The notes: generated from the sequence alone by a model not told the origin. 17,817 nucleotides of DNA from Clostridiales bacterium UBA3259 (GCA_002362625.1 DEUP01000037.1:32755-50571), one strand, 5' to 3'; positions 6,899 through 13,271 are shown, counted from the first letter of the stretch. Numbers and translations are program-made.

Positions 6899-7579
6899 AT
6901 GGTGTGTGTGAAGCATCCGAAGCCGGAGGTGGATATCCGGAATTTTCGCCTGAATAAGCTGGGAACGCCCCAGTACCGCCATTTTCTGTGGCTTCTGTTC
7001 TGGCTTGTGTATCTTGTCCGTTACCGCATTTTGGAGAGTTTAACTCCGGCAGCGGGCTATACTGTGATCCACTGCGCCCTGGATGATCACATTCCCTTCT
7101 GTGAGTGGTTCCTGATCTTTTATGCCAGCTGGTATGTGGTGATTGTGGGAATGCACCTGTATACGGCCATTTTTGATGTGGACACCTGCAAACGGTATAC
7201 GAAATTTCTGGTCATTTCCATGACCATCTCCACCATCATAATTGTGCTGTTTCCGTCCTGCCAGGAGCTTCGCCCGGAGGTTTTCCCCAGGGATAATTTC
7301 CTGACCCGGGTGATGGGATTTATATATACTGTGGATGATAACTGCGGCGTATTTCCATCGGAGCATGTGATTGGCGCGTTTGCGGTTCTGGCGGCGGCTT
7401 TGCACTGTAAGACCATCCGCTCTCCATGGACGCGGATCGCCATTGGGGTACTGGTGGCGCTGATTGCCATGTCTACGGTGTTTGTCAAGCAGCACTCTGT
7501 CCTGGATGGCCTGGGTGCGTTGCCGATCTGTGGGGCAGCCTATTATTTTGCATTTGGGAAAAAACGCTCTACCAGCTAA
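6899..7579 (+). CDS. PAP2-superfamily membrane phosphatase
   Basis: A 226-residue polytopic membrane protein. Hydrophobic helices lie near residues 28-45, 69-92, 102-119, 157-168, 178-195 and 205-219. The PAP2 acid-phosphatase motifs appear in diverged form: LRPEVFPRDN (124-133) for the KX6RP block, VFPSEH (151-156, with H156) for PSGH and STVFVKQHSVLD (192-203, with H199 and D203) for SRX5HX3D. Enzymes of this type remove phosphate from lipid or isoprenoid phosphates at the membrane; some transfer inositol phosphate. The Glu in PSEH in place of Gly also occurs in AUR1/inositol-phosphotransferase-like branches. The substrate is unknown. The ATG at 6899 follows GAGGG by 10 nt. It has its own promoter and is followed after 69 nt by the pseudouridine synthase gene. 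Confidence 0.83.
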   Translation: MVCVKHPKPEVDIRNFRLNKLGTPQYRHFLWLLFWLVYLVRYRILESLTPAAGYTVIHCALDDHIPFCEWFLIFYASWYVVIVGMHLYTAIFDVDTCKRYTKFLVISMTISTIIIVLFPSCQELRPEVFPRDNFLTRVMGFIYTVDDNCGVFPSEHVIGAFAVLAAALHCKTIRSPWTRIAIGVLVALIAMSTVFVKQHSVLDGLGALPICGAAYYFAFGKKRSTS

Positions 7580-7592
7580 GCAGGGCGTTTCC
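7560..7592 (+). terminator. Weak hairpin at the end of the PAP2 gene
   Basis: A 9-bp stem (AAACGCTCT paired with AGGGCGTTT, one G-T wobble) with an 11-nt loop that contains the stop codon. On the plus strand it is followed by a mixed CCTCTTGCTTT tail, so termination is probably partial. The T tract is better on the minus strand, where no gene needs it. Confidence 0.4.
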
Positions 7593-7648
7593 TCTTGCTT
7601 TATGGGTGATTTTCTGCTGGGATAATAGAAAAATGCCGGGAGGGAGCT

Positions 7649-8281
7649 ATGGAAATCTTATATATGGATGAAGACATCCTGGTCTGTATTAAGCCTGCCC
7701 GGGTTCTCTCCACCGACGAACCAGGGGGCCTGCCGGACCTGCTCCGGGAGGCGCTTCAGGACCCCAAGGCGGATATCCGCACGGTCCACCGTTTAGACCG
7801 GGTGGTCAGCGGGGTGATGGTGCTGGCGAGGAACGCTTCCGCCGCCTCGGAGCTGTCCCGGCAGATCCGGGAGGGAGGCTTTTCCAAGGAATACCTGGCT
7901 GTTGTCCATGGCTGCCCGGATGGAGAGCAGGGAACCCTTCGGGATTTACTTTATCGCGATAAAGCGCGTCGGATGACAATGGTCACGGAGGCGCCGGGAA
8001 AGGGCGTACAGGAGGCGGTGCTGGACTACGAGGTGGTTTGTAAGGCACAGGATATGTCCCGGGTGCGGATTCGCCTGCACACCGGCAGAACCCACCAGAT
8101 CCGTGTCCAGTTTGCCAGCCGGGGAATGCCGCTGGTGGGGGAGCGGAAGTACGCGGTGCTGGAGGATGATTGCGAGATTGCCCTATGGTCGCATAAAATC
8201 GGCTTTACCCATCCAACTACCGGAGAGAAAATGGAGTTTACGAAGGAACCGCCGGAAAGCTACCCCTGGACGGTTTGCTGA
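7649..8281 (+). CDS. RluA-family pseudouridine synthase (no S4 domain)
   Basis: A 210-residue protein of the RluA/RluD family, which isomerises uridine to pseudouridine in rRNA or tRNA. The catalytic Asp is D50 in the HRLDRVVSGVMVLA motif (47-60). Further marks are the KEYLAVVHG strand (79-87) and RLHTGRTHQIRVQFASRG (141-158). It starts directly with the catalytic domain and lacks the N-terminal S4 RNA-binding domain, so it belongs to the short TruC/RluA-like forms; the exact uridine target cannot be predicted. The ribosome site GGGAGG lies about 6 nt before the ATG. The gene ends at a strong hairpin, closing this plus-strand block before the convergent ABC operon. Confidence 0.92.
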   Translation: MEILYMDEDILVCIKPARVLSTDEPGGLPDLLREALQDPKADIRTVHRLDRVVSGVMVLARNASAASELSRQIREGGFSKEYLAVVHGCPDGEQGTLRDLLYRDKARRMTMVTEAPGKGVQEAVLDYEVVCKAQDMSRVRIRLHTGRTHQIRVQFASRGMPLVGERKYAVLEDDCEIALWSHKIGFTHPTTGEKMEFTKEPPESYPWTVC

Positions 8282-8293
8282 CAGAAACGTGAG

Positions 8294-8327
8294 CCGCCGC
8301 AGAAATCCATCTGCGGCGGTGTTTGTT
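8294..8327 (+). terminator. Rho-independent terminator after the pseudouridine synthase
   Basis: Perfect 10-bp GC-rich arms CCGCCGCAGA (8294-8303) and TCTGCGGCGG (8310-8319) with a 6-nt loop, followed by TGTTTGTT. It lies between convergent genes and ends next to the stop codon of the ABC permease on the minus strand, so it may also slow transcription from that side, though the minus strand has no T tract. Confidence 0.8.
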
Positions 8328-9561
8328 ATGAAATTTGCTTATGTCGGTACGTCCGGTACATGGCAGGAACCAACAGAAGGGTGAGAATGCTGTACAGCAG
8401 GAAGCAGACAGGCAAAACAGCCACAACGGTTTTCCCAATGGAAAGAAGATCCAGATAAGACACGGAATAGCTGACGGTGAGCAGCCGGTCAGGGAGGAAG
8501 GAGAGAAGCTTTCCGATGATCTTTGCCTCTTCAAAATCCTGCAAAAAGATGGGAAGGAAACAGACCACAAAGGGAATGGTTACGGCAAGCAGAGAGGTTT
8601 TTGTTTTTGCCGATACCCACATGACAAGAAACGAGATGAATAGATTTGCCAGATAGCCTCCCAGTATAATCAACAGGTACAATTCCCCATAAGTGATGTT
8701 ATACATACTTTTCCATCTGGTGATTTGAATGGGGCAGTCCCAGCCATCAAAGCCAAGATAGGTAAGGGTAAGCAAGCTGTAGGAAAACATACTGATCCAG
8801 TAAACCAATGTCACCAGAAGAAATCCTGCCTTGATCTTGGCCCAAACCGCCTGATTTCGCCCATAGAGGGAGGAAAAGAAAATGGAGTCCGAGCGCCACT
8901 TAAATTCATTGGAGAAAATGCCCGCAATCAGGTAGCCCAGGACGATGGCGCAGAGCATGGTAATGGTAATACTGTGCTCGCTGGCAGAATCCCAGCCGGA
9001 TATGTAATTATATTTCATGGGGGTTTCCAGGCTTTCGTACTTCGCTATGAGAAAGTCCTTTTCTGCATCATTAAACCGGTAATATCCTGCATCTGACGGA
9101 TCGTTCAGCCAGTGCTTTAACAGCTTTACACGGTTTGGGTAGAAGTCTTTTACTCCCTCAGCTGTGATGCTATCCGCTACATAGTAGTCGTAGGAGCGGT
9201 AGCCGTCGGCAAAAGAGTAGTTGAGGAGATTACGGATGTCCGCAAAGCCTTGCTTCCAGCCATAGGCAATGTCATTTTGATGATAATCCTTGGACGTGGC
9301 TTCTGGTGTGGCGTTAATCCTTTGGTTTTCCCGAATGACCGCTTGCAGCTTTTCTTCATCAAGAGGCCCTGCCCATGCTTTTTTAGCCTGACGAAGCTGT
9401 GCGATGGCGGCAAAGCCAGTTTCGGATTCGCCCTGTTCATTGATCCATTCCACACAAGGCCCGGCAAACCAAAAGGTTACCAGCACCACCGCTGCCATAA
9501 GCACCAGGGCAACTTTTCCACCTGTGGTTCCCAGGATTTTTTTCAGTTCATAGCGTACCAT
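8326..9561 (-). CDS. ABC-2-type transporter permease
   Basis: A 411-residue membrane protein starting MVRYELKKILGTTGGK, a typical ABC-2 permease N terminus. TM1 is at about 17-34, followed by a large outside loop (about 35-195, rich in charged and Tyr residues), then helices near 198-218, 245-267, 294-316, 325-340 and 376-400. The ATG at 9561 is preceded by AGGTGA at 6 nt and lies 14 bases inside the end of the ATPase gene. An upstream in-frame extension to 9732 only reads through the ATPase gene and was set aside. It would form the membrane part of an exporter with the ATPase. Substrate unknown; peptide or lipid export or an envelope-stress role is usual for such small sigma/ABC cassettes (inference). 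Confidence 0.83.
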   Translation of the reverse strand: MVRYELKKILGTTGGKVALVLMAAVVLVTFWFAGPCVEWINEQGESETGFAAIAQLRQAKKAWAGPLDEEKLQAVIRENQRINATPEATSKDYHQNDIAYGWKQGFADIRNLLNYSFADGYRSYDYYVADSITAEGVKDFYPNRVKLLKHWLNDPSDAGYYRFNDAEKDFLIAKYESLETPMKYNYISGWDSASEHSITITMLCAIVLGYLIAGIFSNEFKWRSDSIFFSSLYGRNQAVWAKIKAGFLLVTLVYWISMFSYSLLTLTYLGFDGWDCPIQITRWKSMYNITYGELYLLIILGGYLANLFISFLVMWVSAKTKTSLLAVTIPFVVCFLPIFLQDFEEAKIIGKLLSFLPDRLLTVSYSVSYLDLLSIGKTVVAVLPVCFLLYSILTLLLVPAMYRTYRHKQIS

Positions 9562-10435
9562 GGTCGTCACCTGCTCTTTCTCCGAAATGGTAGAGGAACA
9601 CGTCCTCCAGTGTGGCGGTTTCCTCCACGGCCCCGGGATTAGGCGGGGTGGCGGACAAAACCCGAAGCTCCGCTCCGCCGGGAACGGTTTTGACATTGGA
9701 CACCGGATAGGTGCGGAGCATGTGATCCACATACTCTTTTTTGACGCTGCACCGCCAGACCTTCAGGGGCATGGAGGCGATTACCTCTTCAGGCGTGCCG
9801 GAGACGGTGATTTCTCCGTCCTTCATCAGCAGGATTTCCCCGGCAATGTATTCAATATCCGAAACAATGTGGGTGGATAGCAGCACCACCCGGTCTTCAC
9901 TCAGCTCGCTGATGAGATTGCGGAACCGGATCCGCTCGCTGGGATCCAGTCCGGCGGTGGGCTCGTCCAGAATCAGAATTTTGGGATCGTTCAGCATGGC
10001 CTGGGCAATGCCCACCCGTCGTTTCATGCCACCGGAGAGGGTTTTCATCTTCTTGCCTCTGGCCTTCGTCATGCCCACCTGCCCCAGAAGCGCTTTTGTT
10101 CGCTGGCTGGCCACACCGGGCCGCAGTCCCTTCAAGGCGGCAATGTACTGTAGGTAATCCTGAACGGTGAAATCCGGGTAAAATCCGTAGTCCTGGGGCA
10201 GGTACCCAAGCAGCCGCCGGTATTCTCCGTCCATTTGGAAGATATCCTTCCCGTTCCAGGTGATTTTTCCGGAGGTGGGGGAAATGAGGGTGGTCAGCAT
10301 TCGCATAAGGGTGGTTTTTCCTGCGCCGTTGACCCCAAGAAGGCCGTAAACCCCATTTGTAAGGGTACGGCTCACATTGTGAACCGCCGTCACATCCCCG
10401 AATTGTTTGGTTAAATTTGTAAATTTCAGCTCCAT
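9548..10435 (-). CDS. ABC transporter ATP-binding protein
   Basis: A 295-residue ABC ATPase. Visible motifs are Walker A GVNGAGKTT (34-42, K40), Q-loop Q81 (YLPQDYGF), signature LSGGMKRR (133-140), Walker B ILILDEPTAGLDP (153-165) and H-loop STHIV (H189). A roughly 80-residue C-terminal extension follows, as in drug- or lipid-export ATPases of the CcmA/DrrA type. The start is placed at the ATG at 10435, giving MELKFTNLTKQFG. It lies 10 bases inside the end of the upstream membrane-protein gene, with GGGAG about 11 nt before it. A start 18 bases further up (MGEKTI) is also possible. It pairs with the permease downstream. Family certain; substrate unknown. Confidence 0.92.
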   Translation of the reverse strand: MELKFTNLTKQFGDVTAVHNVSRTLTNGVYGLLGVNGAGKTTLMRMLTTLISPTSGKITWNGKDIFQMDGEYRRLLGYLPQDYGFYPDFTVQDYLQYIAALKGLRPGVASQRTKALLGQVGMTKARGKKMKTLSGGMKRRVGIAQAMLNDPKILILDEPTAGLDPSERIRFRNLISELSEDRVVLLSTHIVSDIEYIAGEILLMKDGEITVSGTPEEVIASMPLKVWRCSVKKEYVDHMLRTYPVSNVKTVPGGAELRVLSATPPNPGAVEETATLEDVFLYHFGERAGDDHGTL

Positions 10436-11148
10436 AATGGTTTTCTCTCCCATATACGACTTAAGTTTCGCTGTCCGCATAGGACACTGTAGATTAGGAA
10501 CGCAGTGGATAGCACCAGCATCCCCGCCCAAAGCCGAGGGGAGATGGACGTATATACGCTATCCATCAGCACAAACTGCCCCCACAGCACCGTCCATGCC
10601 ATACACAGCAGAATCGGGAAAAGCTCTGAGGAAGTTCCGGCACTGTACAGGCACCGAAAACAGATGCAGCAGCTTACATTGAAGGGCAAAACAAAGGATA
10701 TCAGAATCTCCCAGAGGGTCAGCTTCCAGAAATAAGAGACCCCCAGAAGAAAGACGCTGATCAGCAGAAAGTCCACCCCCACAAACAGGCTGAGCCGGGC
10801 GGCATAGATCTGCCGCAGGGTATAGAAGGCGCTGCCCTCTACCTCCATAGCGCCGCAGGCGCGGTTTTTCCATAGCTCCGGCAGGGTCAGCACCACAAAC
10901 AGGGGGGCCGTCACACCAAGGCATTTTTGCAGATACGCCGTTGTGCCTGACAGGGAAAACAGCAGAAGAACCGCCGCAAGCAGGATTCCTTGCATGAGCC
11001 ACCAGCGTTTTTGAATATAGCGGCCCTGCTGAACGAAAAAGTCAAACCAGGGCAGGGGAGCCGCCGATTCGCTTTGATAATAGGCTTTCCTGGAAAGCAG
11101 AATGGTTTCCTTGATTTTTTCTTCGTCACAGGGGATGTTCAGCTTCAT
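10426..11148 (-). CDS. Six-TM membrane protein of a sigma/ABC cassette, unknown function
   Basis: No family is recognised with confidence. The protein has 240 residues. The N-terminal 50 are cytosolic, charged and aromatic (DEEKIKETILLSRKAYYQSE, then FFVQQGRYIQKRWW), followed by about six hydrophobic helices near 52-68, 78-92, 118-139, 144-165, 176-196 and 206-224. The tail is basic. It is cysteine-rich (FNVSCCICFRC at 156-166). The ATG overlaps the stop of the sigma-factor gene as ATGA with GGAGGA 7 nt upstream, and its own stop overlaps the ATPase start. Its place directly after an ECF sigma factor is where an anti-sigma factor normally sits, so the N-terminal segment is a candidate sigma-binding region. 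It may instead be a second ABC-2 permease-like subunit. Both ideas are inference. Confidence 0.75.
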   Translation of the reverse strand: MKLNIPCDEEKIKETILLSRKAYYQSESAAPLPWFDFFVQQGRYIQKRWWLMQGILLAAVLLLFSLSGTTAYLQKCLGVTAPLFVVLTLPELWKNRACGAMEVEGSAFYTLRQIYAARLSLFVGVDFLLISVFLLGVSYFWKLTLWEILISFVLPFNVSCCICFRCLYSAGTSSELFPILLCMAWTVLWGQFVLMDSVYTSISPRLWAGMLVLSTAFLIYSVLCGQRNLSRIWERKPLWS

Positions 11149-11654
11149 GGATTGTCCTCCTCTCCGAGTAGTGTCCTCAGCATCTTTCTGGCCCTTCCCA
11201 CCCGGTACTTGACCAGGGGAAGACCGATGCCGAGAGTTTTGGCGATTTCTGTTTGCTTGCGTTCCTGAACAAAGAACAGGGTGGCCACCTCCTGCTCTTC
11301 CTCCGGAAGCTGGGATAGGGCAAGGCGCACCTGGGCAAGTTCCTCCATATCCTCCCTGGAGGGTTCCGGAACGTCCTCCAGAGAAAGGGGCTTCCTCCGC
11401 CGCCAATCGTCCCGGCAGCAGTTTCCCGCAATGACATAGAGGTAGTTTGCCGCCTTCCCGTAGTGCCGGTAGTTCGGCAGGGTGCGGAAGAACCGGAGAA
11501 AGGTTTCCTGAGTCATGTCCTCGGCACTATGTAGGTCGGGGCTGTGGAGACGGCAGTATTGCAGGATCTGGGGGTAGTATTTCCGTACAAATTCGTCAAT
11601 GGCATCCTCGTCCCCGTTTTTCATCCTGCGGATCAGCTGTGTGTCCTCGGCCAA
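11145..11654 (-). CDS. ECF-type RNA polymerase sigma factor
   Basis: A 169-residue sigma-70 family protein of ECF build: region 2 (about 8-90, with the core-binding AEDMTQETFLRFF at 44-56 and AANYLYVIAGNCCRDDWRRR at 68-87) and region 4 (about 105-163, with the helix-turn-helix TEIAKTLGIGLPLVKYRVGRAR). There is no region 1 or 3. The start is a TTG at 11654 with GGAGGGAG upstream; the ATG 8 nt before it is out of frame. The gene leads a tightly overlapping cassette with a six-TM protein, an ABC ATPase and a permease, so it likely controls that exporter in answer to an envelope signal. Autoregulation is likely but no ECF promoter was proven. Usually short ECF factors are held by an anti-sigma; none is recognised here. 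Confidence 0.92.
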   Translation of the reverse strand: MAEDTQLIRRMKNGDEDAIDEFVRKYYPQILQYCRLHSPDLHSAEDMTQETFLRFFRTLPNYRHYGKAANYLYVIAGNCCRDDWRRRKPLSLEDVPEPSREDMEELAQVRLALSQLPEEEQEVATLFFVQERKQTEIAKTLGIGLPLVKYRVGRARKMLRTLLGEEDNP

Positions 11655-11685
11655 AATACCATCTCCCTCCGGTGTGTGATGTCAA

Positions 11686-11713
11686 CCCAATAAAATTGGA
11701 GGATTTTATTGGG
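11686..11713. repeat. Perfect 11-bp inverted repeat in the sigma-factor leader
   Basis: Arms CCCAATAAAAT (11686-11696) and ATTTTATTGGG (11703-11713) are exact reverse complements around the 6-nt centre TGGAGG. It lies 32 nt upstream of the sigma-factor start, so it can fold in that leader RNA or act as a DNA operator. No T tract follows on the minus strand. Confidence 0.7.
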
Positions 11714-11742
11714 CTTTCATATGAAAAGCGCTTTCATATAGT
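11713..11742. promoter_or_regulatory. LacI/CcpA-like operator cluster
   Basis: GCTTTCATAT occurs twice (11713-11722 and 11730-11739), 17 bp apart. Between them are the palindrome TTTCATATGAAA (11715-11726) and the cre-like site TGAAAAGCGCTTTCA (11722-11736), whose right half matches the CcpA/LacI consensus while the left half is one base too long. TATAGT (11737-11742) could be a plus-strand -10. The site lies between the sigma operon and the starch operon and could serve either. The protein that binds is unknown. Confidence 0.45.
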
Positions 11743-11754
11743 TTAACGGATGGA

Positions 11755-11940
11755 GGCACTAAAAAGATAGTGCCGCTCAAAATTTTTTAAACAAACGAGA
11801 TTTTGATTCGAAGGAGTACTGACGAATACTGCCAGGAAAGCCGATGACAGCAGCGAATGATCCAGCACTACGCGTGTATGCAAAATGCGAAAGCAGTTTC
11901 GTAAAGTCTTACTTGGGAAAGTGGTTTTCCCTCTTTTTCT
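11755..11940. other. Possible small RNA or dispersed intergenic repeat
   Basis: The element is bounded by a 6-bp hairpin (GGCACT/AGTGCC, 11755-11774, followed by T6 at 11783-11788) and by a terminator ending near 11940. Its middle contains a 7-bp hairpin (TGCGAAA/TTTCGTA, 11886-11903). On the minus strand 11908 to 11777 is open for 43 codons ending in RLFKKF and stop, but has no start codon or ribosome site, so it is not called a gene. Its build suggests a structured RNA or a repeat copy; no known RNA family was recognised. Confidence 0.35.
11915..11940 (+). terminator. Rho-independent terminator in the intergenic region
   Basis: GGGAAA (11915-11920), loop GTGGT and TTTCCC (11926-11931) are followed by TCTTTTTCT. 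No gene precedes it on the plus strand, which implies either a small RNA or a leader-type control upstream of the starch operon. Confidence 0.6.
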
Positions 11941-12033
11941 GCGTTAAAAATTATTTATAATTAACGAAAATTGATATGTAAATTATGGCAAAAAATACAT
12001 ACTAAATAAAGAAATTAGTTTCTCAATATGTTC

Positions 12034-12062
12034 TTGACGGTATTCTTGCCAAATGCTATATT
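12034..12062 (+). promoter_or_regulatory. Sigma-A promoter of the starch-binding/ABC/GH13 operon
   Basis: TTGACG (12034-12039), a 17-nt spacer and TATATT (12057-12062), five of six in both boxes. The predicted start site leaves a leader of only about 27 nt, with the ribosome site AGGAGG before the ATG at 12096. Confidence 0.85.
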
Positions 12063-12095
12063 GAGTTCAGCGATCAATAAATAGGAGGGAAAACC

Positions 12096-13265
12096 ATGAA
12101 AAAGGCTATCGCTGTGCTCACCGCAGTTCTGCTCATACTGTCCGTATTGTCCTTGACGGCGTTCGCCGCTGAAGACAAAGAAATGATTCCCGTTGTGGTT
12201 CAGGTACCTGAGGGCTGGGATGCTCCCAACCTGTGGGCCTGGGCTGACGATGGCACCAATGCCTTTGCCGCCTGGCCCGGAGAGGAAATGGAGCCCCTGG
12301 CGGAAGGCTGGTATTACATCTATGTCCCGGGCTTTGTCCAAAACGTGATTGTAAATGCCAACCAAGGCACCGATGCTGCCGTCCAAACCGATGGCGTTGT
12401 GGTGGAGGCTGGTAAGGAAGCTTGGATCACCGTTGCGGAAGACGGCGCGGCTTCTGTCTCTTATGAAGCGCAGCTCCGGGGAGAGATTCCCACATATGTG
12501 GAAAAGTTTGTGGTTCACGCATATGTTCCGCTGTCCTGGAAAACTGTGAATATGTGGGCCTGGTCCGCACCTGATGGCACCAACGCCTTTGAAGCCTGGC
12601 CCGGTGCGGAAATGAAGGAAGGCGAGGATGGCTGGTTCACCGGCAAGGCTCCTACTTGGATCAATTCTCTGATTGTAAATGGAAACGAAGGAACGGTTCA
12701 GACCGAGGACATTTCCGTTGAAGGCAAAGAACTTTGGCTCACCGTCTACGAAGACCTGACCTACGAATTAAGCTACGAAGACCCCGCCAAGGCTGTGGAG
12801 AACATCACGATTCATGCCAAGGTGCCCGGCGACTGGGCTGACCCCTGCTGCTGGGCCTGGTCTGCCCCTGACGGCACCAACGCTTTCACTGCCTGGCCCG
12901 GAGAGGCTCTGACCCAGGATGGCGACTGGTACACCATCGAAGCTCCCGGCTGGATCAATTCCGTGATCATCAACGGAAATGAGGGCAGTGTCCAGACCAC
13001 TGACCTGTCTGTGGAAGCAGGCAAGGATATTTGGGTGGTGGTAAGCGACCCTGACAACGCTTCTGTCAGCTATGAGGAGCCTGCTGCGGCACCTGTGCCC
13101 GTGGAAACAAATCCGCCCGAAACCGACGCTCCCACCGTTCCGGCGGCTTCTGAGCCTGCGCCCGAGGCATCAGAAAATCACACCGGCCTGATTGTCGGTA
13201 TCATTGCGGCAGTTCTGGTCATCGGTGGCGGCGCAGCGCTTATCATTACAAAAAAGAAGAAGTAA
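12096..13265 (+). CDS. Membrane-anchored starch-binding protein with three CBM26-like modules
   Basis: A 389-residue surface protein with no catalytic domain. The signal peptide is residues 1-24 (cut after AFA). Three similar modules follow at about 30-125, 136-228 and 235-327. Each has the same aromatic frame: WAW (47-49, 154-156, 253-255), GTNAF, AWPG (59-62, 167-170, 266-269), a Gly-Trp-Tyr/Phe turn, VIVN or VIING and QT (97, 202, 300). This WAW...WPG...NG...QT layout fits CBM family 26, which binds starch and malto-oligosaccharides. A Pro/Glu/Ala-rich linker (329-360) leads to a TM helix (364-385) and a KKKK tail, so the protein is held in the cell membrane and faces out. It leads an operon with a solute-binding lipoprotein, two permeases and a GH13 enzyme. 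Its role, catching starch for import, is inferred. Confidence 0.88.
   Translation: MKKAIAVLTAVLLILSVLSLTAFAAEDKEMIPVVVQVPEGWDAPNLWAWADDGTNAFAAWPGEEMEPLAEGWYYIYVPGFVQNVIVNANQGTDAAVQTDGVVVEAGKEAWITVAEDGAASVSYEAQLRGEIPTYVEKFVVHAYVPLSWKTVNMWAWSAPDGTNAFEAWPGAEMKEGEDGWFTGKAPTWINSLIVNGNEGTVQTEDISVEGKELWLTVYEDLTYELSYEDPAKAVENITIHAKVPGDWADPCCWAWSAPDGTNAFTAWPGEALTQDGDWYTIEAPGWINSVIINGNEGSVQTTDLSVEAGKDIWVVVSDPDNASVSYEEPAAAPVPVETNPPETDAPTVPAASEPAPEASENHTGLIVGIIAAVLVIGGGAALIITKKKK
12183..13076 (+). repeat. Three tandem repeats encoding CBM26-like modules
   Basis: Module-coding units lie at about 12183-12470, 12501-12779 and 12798-13076, with a period of about 107 then 99 codons. Modules 2 and 3 share long near-identical nucleotide runs, for example around 12555-12605 and 12852-12902, which points to recent duplication. 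Module 1 is more diverged and lacks the SAP insertion before DGTNAF. Module 3 alone carries a CC pair before WAW. Confidence 0.8.
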
Positions 13266-13271
13266 TCCATG

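Larger units (their letters stand above)
11655..12095. other. 441-bp intergenic region with inverted repeats, operator-like site and possible small RNA
   Basis: This region separates the minus-strand sigma/ABC cassette from the plus-strand starch operon. From left to right it holds a perfect 11-bp inverted repeat (11686-11713), a LacI/CcpA-like operator cluster (11713-11739), a 6-bp hairpin (11755-11774), an element with a degenerate minus-strand reading frame (11777-11908), a hairpin (11886-11903), a terminator (11915-11940), an AT-rich stretch, and the promoter of the starch-binding gene. No credible protein gene lies in it. Confidence 0.6.

Noticed and set aside
9562..9732. N-terminal extension of the ABC permease
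   Set aside because: The extra 57 codons lie wholly inside the ATPase gene and read as Pro/Cys/Arg-rich noise. AGGTGA sits 6 nt before the ATG at 9561.
11149..11406. N-terminal extension of the six-TM protein
   Set aside because: It overlaps the sigma-factor gene out of frame. The ATG at 11148 has GGAGGA at 7 nt and an ATGA junction.
11680..11685. TTGACA as a -35 box for the sigma gene (minus strand)
   Set aside because: Seventeen bases downstream there is no -10 hexamer, and the ribosome site would fall in the spacer.
11777..11908. 43-codon minus-strand open frame in the intergenic region
   Set aside because: No ATG, GTG or TTG start at its head and no ribosome site, so it is treated as part of an unexplained element and not as a gene.
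12183..13076. CRISPR-like array
   Set aside because: The three repeats are about 300 bp each and encode protein modules; there are no short direct repeats with spacers anywhere in the window.
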